From Chara braunii (Eukaryota > Streptophyta > Charophyceae > Charales > Characeae), in contig BFEA01000770.1 in NCBI GenBank assembly GCA_003427395.1, positions 249,040 through 273,059 on the forward strand: DNA of 24,020 bases. Direction: 5' to 3'. Numbering within the stretch: position 1 is the stretch's first letter; every line of letters begins with the position of its first letter. The notes under the pieces are model-generated. The model was given only the letters and a program-made list of their open reading frames with translations, had not been told where the DNA came from and made no database searches. Shown here one piece after another: positions 17,967 through 24,020 of the stretch. A program made the position numbers and the translations under genes.

Positions 17967-19866
17967 GGCCGACAGTTTTCCGGACCTTATTAAGCGACGT
18001 CCCCGTCGCGTCGGACAATCAAAGCTATAAACACAACCCCATCTGTTGACAAGGAAGTAACCATTCCGATTCACCGGCTCGACTCCGTTCGAGGTATTCT
18101 TATCAATTTGCCCCCGTCACGGCGTTCTTCTGCTAGGGTTTCAACCTGGGTCTTCCACATCCTGGCCTCGGAGTTAGGGGATACTTTGTTCCGTACTACA
18201 GCGTACTACCCGCTCCCAGGTAGTAGGTTGAATGTCCTCTCCCTTCGTCGTAAACATCTGCCAGTTCACTGTTGGGTGTCCTGTTTAGTCATCGCCCCGC
18301 GTACGGGGTCATAACTTAGGACGCGGACCCTAACCGAGACCTCTCTAAATACACAGGGCACCTTTAGTCCCCAAATGGTAATGCTACCATCTTAGATATC
18401 CAATCATAATGAACGTTCATCCTAGAGTCTAACACATGTGGCTTCAGGTCTCCATCTTAGCCCACCATGGAACGGTCGATTACGCCGAATCCACGGCCCA
18501 CCACGTTGTTATGTAGCGATGGTGCCCTCATTGGTTACGCAACGATAAGCAACTTTTCCTATCTTGGTACCCCGAAGGGTCCCGACTCTTGACCTAATCA
18601 ACCCCAATGACTTTCCCTCTAGCTAAACCTCTCCGGGCGGCCGACCCTTCAAGACTTAACCCTTGGTAAGCCATGGTCCCGCTGCCAGGTTGTACCAGTC
18701 AGCGGCCCTCGCTGGGAGTTAGGTTCTACAGTTCCAGCGATGCTAAGTATGGCCCCTGAGCTTGGCCTCACAAAATATGTCCCTGAGACTAACTACATTG
18801 TGGTTTGACATTTTCTTCCAACTTTCAAAATAAACAAAGGGTCACAGACCAACTGCTCGCGGGACTACGTGGAGGGATAGTTTCTTTCTCAATCATTCGA
18901 AATGGACAACAATTGAAACCGGATGCAAGGCCTGCCTATGCTGCGATGCTGAGTAGACTCCTGCACCTTTAAAAGAGAGTTGGCAACTCTCTGAATTCGA
19001 GCGGAAAGGTACAGGGAAGAAAGTCACGACGAACTATTGAACAAGTGTNAGCTTCGCTACCCGAACGTTATGAGTACTGACCACACTTAGGGACTGATGG
19101 AGAGGCCACTGGGCCGTCAATTTGAGGTTTGGCGGTTAGCATCCCAAGGGACATGGAAAGAGAGCGGTCCTGAATGTATCATCTACGTCCATGTAACCAC
19201 CTCACGGAGTATATCTTGCGTCTAAAGCTTTCATAATATCCAACAAATTCCTCAATACTTCCACAGGGTCGTGCCTCCCTTACTCCGATCAAGAGTAGGT
19301 AAGGTCATACGTCTTTTAGGGACATCTCACAATACTTTCCAAAGTTTCATCATAATTGTCAGAAGTTCCCATCCATAATGCTCATAAAATATTTGGCCTT
19401 TCCTCGTCAGACTTTAAATATTTATCACCACTATAGCATCTCTCTTGAGTGCTCTCACAATTTTCAGCCTTTTAAGAAAGTCAAATCGGCCATTGGGCTT
19501 TCCTCTCTCTTTTCTGAGCCACACAGAAGATACAACCTTGGTCGTGACCTTTCCATTCATCATCATTCCATCTGGACAAAACACATCATGTCATCTCTTT
19601 CTCAAAAGTCTGAGAGCACTTTCTCCTATTGTACTTTGGACTCCTCTTGTCATTGGGGCAAGGATGCGCAAGTACAGCGGGAGAAAGTGCCGATCAATTC
19701 ATTTCACAACATTCATTACATCACACCATCATCCATATGGGCAAGTCCACAACTGAGAGTGAGTGTGACACACCATACACAATAAAGAGACAAGATCTGA
19801 GACTCTCATATGTACACAGGATCTGGGGCCCTGCAATGAGCAAAGGCTCCGTCCTTATCAAAAAAA

Positions 19867-19952
19867 TTCAAGTATCGTACAAAGAGTTCAAGTATCCAAC
19901 ACAAGATTACAGTATCCAACAAAGAATCGGGGTATCCAAGTGTCAAGGTATC
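19867..19952 (+). repeat. Degenerate 20-bp tandem repeat
   Basis: Four consecutive units of 20-21 bp sharing CAAGTATCCAACAAAGA, ending with a partial GGTATC. Starts are at about 19867, 19887, 19908 and 19928. Function unknown. Confidence 0.65.
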
Positions 19953-20273
19953 AAAAATCGCCAGTCACTCTATCCTTATGAACGTCACTCTACCCTAGAT
20001 GATAAGAGAACCATAACTTTACATAAAGGTATTAACACTTCGCGCCACACTTACGAAAACGAGAAAAATGACCAGAATTATACACAGTGTTGTCTTATGT
20101 ACAGGAAAGTCTATAACGCGAAAGTAGACATCTACTGGCTCAACTTGCTAATGTACATGAGTCTGATCCAATCCTCCATGTGTCCTCCTATATACAAGTA
20201 ACCATCAGTCAGAGAGTCAGAGATGTTCTGCGTATACTAGACTCAGACCTTTCCGGACCTTGTTAGAAGAATC

Positions 20274-22568
20274 TTACTCCTGATCACTCATGACCTCCTG
20301 CAGTTGTCTATACAACTGCGCCCTCACCCCATCACGAGCCTTAGGAACTATGACTCCACTTCTATCTCTCCACACCCCTGATGACTCTTTGGTAACCAAC
20401 CCATTTGCCTCGTCCTTGAGGCTCTTGGAGCAGTCGTCAGATCGATGTTTGTCCTTCTTGCAGAAGAAGCATTTGCCAATCTTCTTCTGGGACATCTTGT
20501 CTCCTTCCTGCTAGGGTACTGATGACGGGACTGTTGAGATCGTACTCGTGACCTCCTGTTGTGGGACCTCTGGGGAAGTGGGGTAGGTTGTTCTCTCGTC
20601 TGTTGGCACCACCTGCTCGCTGACACGTCCCTCTGGCCCCGAACCAGTGACCCAAGATCCCAATGTGTCTCGTAGGCCTGCAACCAGAGGCATATCCTGA
20701 GGTATGGCCGATCCCCGACATCTCATCAACTCCCTCCTTGACTCAGTCTCAGCAATGGTCTGACCCACACTTTCCTGACCTTCCTGTGGCCTCACGGTCT
20801 CTCCCTAAGTCGTAGGTGGAACCACTTCAGCTCCCATGGCCTCTGCTGGTGGTATTTCTTCTAGCATCGCCGACTCCTGCCCAAGTGTTAGGCCAGCTGA
20901 CATCCTCCACTCAAATCCTCCTCCCTCTGAGTTCCTCACAGCTAGTTCTCGTCGCGGCTCCAGTATCTCTTTATCTATCAGGGGAATCTCCTCGCCCTCT
21001 TGCTGATCCGCCTTTTCCTCTTCCTTCTGGCATCTGAAAGTTTCTGCTGCAGGTTGCTCCCTGATCTCAAACCCTTGGACCTCTGTCCAATCCACCACTG
21101 CAGTCGGAGTCTGTCGCGCACACTTAATTTCGAGGTCTTGTATCCTCTTTTCCCATTCAGCCTCCTTTGCTTGGAAGGAAACTTGTTGAGCCTGCAAGTA
21201 GGCCCTCAGGACGTCATTGACCTTATAAAGGGTCTGGTCGACTTGCCTGACGGCCTCGTTCTCTGCCCAAACCTTCTTCATATCTGCTTTCACCGCCTCC
21301 ACCTCTTTGCTCTGTCTTTCCAATTCCTTCTTCAAATCGTCAATCTCTCTTTCTCATTCCACCTTCTGGCCATATACCTTTTGTGCCACTTTCGTCAATC
21401 TCTCTCCGACCTTCTGATCCGAGACTCTGGCTGCTGCGAAGCCTTCCTTCATCATGCCCCTTAGGTTGAGTAGGTCTATAGAGACCAACTTGACCCCCAT
21501 CTCCTGATGATGCCCTCCAGACCTTCCTGCAGCGCCCATCAGCTTGTCAAAGCTAACCTAGACCTCTGAGAATAGGGGAAGGTCTTCGTCCTAAGTGCAA
21601 GTGCTCTTTCCACCCTTGTCACCCACCTCTTCAGGCTCTTTCCCCTGCCGCATCCTCTCATGCAGCTCTGCAAGGTTCTTCATCCTGAGCTGGGTGCTGA
21701 TCTCATGATCTCTTGTCGCTCTCTCTTTCTTGTCCAGTTCCTTCTCCTGGGCAGACTGCTCTTCCTTTTACTCCTGCAAATGTAGCTCATGAGGCATGTC
21801 TGGTTCTAGGTCTGGTATAGGACAATCCATCTCCCCTCGAGTAGGCTGCAGAGGCATCTCTTGCAGAGGCATCCCTGGACCAGATGACTCTCCTGCTCTC
21901 TCGTGCCTATGGGATCTGTGCTCCTTCCTCCTGTCCTCCCTCTGAGTCCAGGACATGCCTTGCTCAAAGGTCCTTTTTTCAGCCGTCTCTGACTCTAGCT
22001 CCCTCCTTCTCTTTTCCATACTCCTTCGCTCGCCTGCCTGACGTGCTGGGGTGTAGTGGTTCCACAACAACTTCTTGCAATGTCCCCAACTCATAGCAGG
22101 CGCCACAATAGATGTGATGAAGGACCTGATATGCCGCCTCACATATAGGAAGAAACTCCCCATCCTCTGCTCTCCTGAAATATCCAACTCATCTGCATAT
22201 CGGTCGTAGGCCCAGAGAAATTTCCCCAAATTATTGGAGTCAAACCGAATGGGCTGTCCATCTCTCCCCACTGGCGACGGGTGCAAACCCTTTATCTTCC
22301 TCTCAAAATCCCGCCAGGTTAGGGATTCCCTGACAAGGTTGGAAATGGGGTTTGTCCACTCGCCTGGGCCTCGCACCTCTCTCAGCATTCTGGTGCCATC
22401 CCATCCAAACTCTCGAGCATGCCTTTCAAACTCAACCAGGAACAACTCAATGTTCCCTCCCTGGATAACTGAAGGTCTGTCCTCTCTCCTGGTCCTCATC
22501 TGCGCCCTCTGTCTGGTCGCCCCCTGAGGGGTTTCCACTGACTCTGTCCCTCCCCTCCCTCTTGGCAT
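20274..22568 (-). pseudogene. Gag-like protein of a second Ty3/gypsy lineage (gypsy-2), interrupted
   Basis: One reading frame of about 765 codons, broken by in-frame stops at 21768, 21591, 21558, 21354, 20805 and 20511 and ending at 20274, with no frameshift. The Met at 22568 (MPRGRGGTES) is chosen because it follows a non-coding leader and precedes an Arg-rich start. N-terminal residues about 40-200 resemble a Gag capsid (NIELFLVEFERHAREFGWDG...). A highly charged Glu/Lys/Arg region follows, then a predicted coiled coil (about 21330-21100), a Pro/Glu-rich stretch, and near the C-terminus a zinc knuckle CFFCKKDKHRSDDC (C-x2-C-x4-H-x4-C). It is unlike the Gag of gypsy-1. No protease or pol follows it in the window. 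Confidence 0.75.
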
Positions 22569-22832
22569 GGATGCCCTGAGCGGTATCAAGCCTGCACAAC
22601 AAGGAGGAGACAAACAAGAGCACACAGAGGGTAAGCAGGTTGGATAGACACAATAGGAGACAGACATAGCACTCCCACAACTATCCCAGCCAACTACCTA
22701 TCAATATATGCATACATACATACCCGAGTCTAACCAAGAAGTCACAACTTGTCACGTTATTCTGCTGAGAACAATATCCTATACATTCTATTTATACTAA
22801 TGTTCCTATATAACGCGCCCAGAGAGTGACTC
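22569..22832 (-). other. Short spacer between integrase fragment and downstream Gag
   Basis: Only about 264 bp separate the integrase stop codon from the Gag Met on the same strand. It includes TATAAATAG (22788-22796) and, just before Gag, a pyrimidine-rich tract ending in TTGTTGTGCAG, which resembles a 3' splice acceptor at about 22593. No PBS or LTR pair was recognised. Confidence 0.4.
22788..22796 (-). promoter_or_regulatory. Possible TATA box upstream of gypsy-2 Gag
   Basis: TATAAATAG on the minus strand, about 220 bp before the Gag Met and 37 bp after the integrase stop. It matches the TATA consensus, but the region is AT-rich, so chance is possible. Confidence 0.35.
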
Positions 22833-23290
22833 TAACTGGTGCGGTCCATGCTCACCTCGTCTCGAACAACGAACTTCTTTAATCTCGAGCCTGACACCCA
22901 GTCCTTCCATGTCGCCTCATTCAACTCCTCAATCTGGTAGGCTCCATGCTCACCACACCTGGTGACCCTGTACAGTCCCAGCCACCTCTTGTCCAGCTTC
23001 CGTGACCACTACTTTTACAAGGATGAGTCGTACAATAGCACAACGTCTCCCACCTTGAGGGGTTCTTTCCTTACCCTTGCCATTTTATCCCACCTGAACT
23101 TGTCCTTAGCACAACCATCATACTTGCTGCTCCCTTAATTTTATCCTCTATAGCACCAATCTGACGTGCCCTTAAGTCAAGCAGTTCTTCAAACGTCAGA
23201 TTAGTCTCGAGATTCTGCCGCCTCCAGGTCTTTAGGAAGTTTTCGATGGGAAAGGTTGCATGTCTGTCATACCATAGCGTTATCGGGGCA
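22833..23290 (-). pseudogene. Ty3/gypsy integrase C-terminal fragment, truncated by repeat insertion
   Basis: Reads APITLWYDRHATFPIENF, LLDLRARQIG, RVRKEPLKVGDVVLLYDSS and RWLGLYRVTRCGEHGAYQIEE, closely parallel to the gypsy-1 integrase C-terminus (RHATFPIESF, LLELRARQV, RVRKEPLEVGDIVLLYDSS, RWLGPYRII). A frameshift lies at about 23105-23140, two stops follow DSS (about 23010), and the ORF ends with TAG at 22833-22835. The upstream part, with the DD35E core, is missing because composite repeat copy C begins at 23287, in the Ala-Pro codons. Confidence 0.85.
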
Positions 23291-23314
23291 AATACCCTGA
23301 CAAGGGTATTTGCC
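23287..23314 (-). repeat. Terminal stem-loop of composite repeat, copy C (perfect)
   Basis: GGCAAATACCCT, loop GACA, AGGGTATTTGCC: a perfect 12-bp stem directly abutting the integrase coding sequence. This fixes one end of the mobile unit. Confidence 0.8.
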
Positions 23315-23756
23315 GAGGTTTTCAACGGCGGACGCTGTCCGACTTTTTCGTAGAATTGAAGGACTTGACGAGACTGACGTTGCCAAAGTTGTTTAGACAG
23401 ACCTATGACCGGTAGGCTTAAACTTTTTTTTTTTTTTAAGCTAGACGTCGCTGCCGTCCGACTGAAATAGTGGTAATCAGTGGTGTGATCACTAATCACA
23501 GCATCTGACGGAGCTAAGGAATAGTTTGGCCGAGGGACTATTAGGATTATACCTACCCTACCTAAGAACGTGGCGTGTGGAGGTAGGCCGCACAATTCAG
23601 GGCCTAAGTGCGTTTAAAGTGGCGACCTTACCGGAGGCCGCGACGAGAGGTGAGTACGAAGTTATTTTTTATTTTTTAGGTTCACGGGCGTCCGCACCAA
23701 GGGCTGAAATGGATGGCACGGTAGCCGTAGGGTGCGGCAAGTGTAGGGATGGCCAA

Positions 23757-23862
23757 CCAGCCACCCAGCGTGCAGCCAGCCGGCCAGCAACCAGCCTGCA
23801 GCCGGTCGGCCAGCAATCAGCCAGCCACCCAGCATGCAGCCACCAAGCGGGAACGGCCGCCT
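23757..23862 (+). repeat. CCAGCC-rich minisatellite
   Basis: Irregular tandem CCAGCC/GCAGCC words. A 21-bp stretch recurs with one change at 23757-23777 and 23821-23841. The open frames here give Trp/Ala/Gly-rich repeats and are not real genes. Confidence 0.7.
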
Positions 23863-23875
23863 GGCTGCAGCTTGA

Positions 23876-23921
23876 CCCTTGCGCAAGGATGACACGCATA
23901 AATCGAGAAATGGTCCAAAAT
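23876..23921 (+). pseudogene. U6 snRNA 3'-half fragment, copy C
   Basis: CTTGCGCAAGGATGACACGC followed by ATAAATCGAGAAATGGTCC is identical to plant-type U6 over about 40 bases, including the GGTCC that is AGTCC in copies A and B. It is the least altered of the three fragments over the 3' end. The 5' half is absent. Confidence 0.85.
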
Positions 23922-23927
23922 TCAGGT

Positions 23928-23985
23928 AGGGATTTGAACCCGGGTCTGTACCTCGATGTGCCATAGCAGGCCACGATGGGACGTG
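23928..23985 (-). pseudogene. tRNA-like head with A- and B-box, copy C
   Basis: On the minus strand, TGGCACATCGAGG resembles an A-box and GGTTCAAATCC is a consensus B-box. They are only about 22 nt apart, so the anticodon arm is missing. It meets the U6 fragment tail to tail, as in copies A and B. Confidence 0.55.
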
Positions 23986-24020
23986 ACCGTTGGCAAAACC
24001 GGAGTAATAAAAAAAAAAAA

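Larger units (their letters stand above)
17257..20270. other. Long non-coding stretch between retroelement pieces
   Basis: No RT, protease or host gene motif found on either strand. It holds a terminal-hairpin relative at about 17938-17966 followed, as in copy A, by a GACGTCCCCGTC phrase (17997-18008 versus 1800-1811), a 12-bp palindrome ATGAACGTTCAT at 18409-18420, a 9-bp inverted repeat at 18974-18982/18984-18992, and a degenerate 20-bp tandem repeat at 19867-19952. Pol of the second gypsy element would be expected left of 20270 but is not visible. Confidence 0.4.
23287..24020 (-). mobile_element. Composite repeat, copy C (inverted, diverged, runs off window)
   Basis: Starts with the perfect terminal stem-loop and continues as the reverse complement of copies A and B. 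Landmarks include the GTCGGACAGCGTCC phrase, TTGAAGGACTTGACGAGACT, ACCTATGAC and a diverged CCTAC...GCCGCAC block. It then reaches the U6 3' half (23876-23921) and a tRNA-like head. A CCAGCC-rich minisatellite separates these parts. The hammerhead-containing part would lie beyond the window end, on the minus strand. Confidence 0.65.

Noticed and set aside
18118-18145. B-box-like GGTTGAAACC on the minus strand
   Set aside because: Lacks one base of the consensus and has no A-box at tRNA spacing.
19378-20201. Overlapping plus-strand ORFs of 100-190 residues
   Set aside because: Different frames overlap, low complexity, no motif; one runs through the 20-bp tandem repeat.
23662-23974. Trp/Ala/Gly-rich ORFs
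   Set aside because: Products of the CCAGCC minisatellite plus U6 and tRNA-like sequence.

Overview
The window contains no intact host gene that I can recognise. It is a repeat-dense stretch of a eukaryotic nuclear genome, and the sequence points to the green-plant lineage. U6 snRNA-derived pieces carry the plant-type 3' end (GAGAAATGGTCC), the Ty3/gypsy element has a primer-binding site resembling the complement of plant tRNA-Asp, and the hammerhead ribozymes are type III, as in plant retrozymes. The retroelement-rich background and protein style would fit a streptophyte alga or early land plant (Chara-like is a guess only). A 95-base N gap and scattered single Ns at about 10.1-12.9 kb, plus one at about 19.05 kb, show a draft assembly.

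Layout. 1-1771: copy A of a composite repeat, with one degenerate and one core-intact hammerhead ribozyme, an exon-like segment on the minus strand, a tRNA B-box fused to an inverted U6 3' half, a 466-bp insertion holding a tRNA-Glu-like sequence, and a terminal hairpin. 1772-3280: AT-rich non-coding DNA. 3281-10144: a decayed Ty3/gypsy element on the minus strand, in the order LTR, PBS, gag, protease, RT-RNase H, integrase read from right to left. 10240-13240: ambiguous sequence holding an unidentified two-part minus-strand ORF. 13246-13625: a 54-bp minisatellite. 14089-15075: an almost continuous chain of perfect stem-loops leading into a complete hammerhead ribozyme and copy B of the composite repeat (15077-16260). 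16661-16765: a U6 snRNA-like gene or pseudogene. 17186-17256: another tRNA-Glu-like sequence. 17257-20270: non-coding. 20274-22568: a Gag pseudogene of a second Ty3/gypsy lineage. 22833-23290: the C-terminal part of an integrase, interrupted by copy C of the composite repeat (23287-24020, inverted).

The most unusual item is the composite repeat. It joins type III hammerhead ribozymes, dense short stem-loops, a tRNA-like B-box fused tail-to-tail with the 3' half of U6 snRNA, and a 12-bp terminal hairpin. The terminal hairpin recurs four times in the window, and the tRNA/U6 junction occurs in all three repeat copies. It has no coding capacity of its own, so it would be a non-autonomous RNA-derived element. 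The gypsy elements nearby are a possible source of reverse transcriptase, but they are dead here. Both gypsy coding regions are interrupted mainly by in-frame stops that single C:G to T:A transitions can explain, which fits long-term cytosine methylation and decay.
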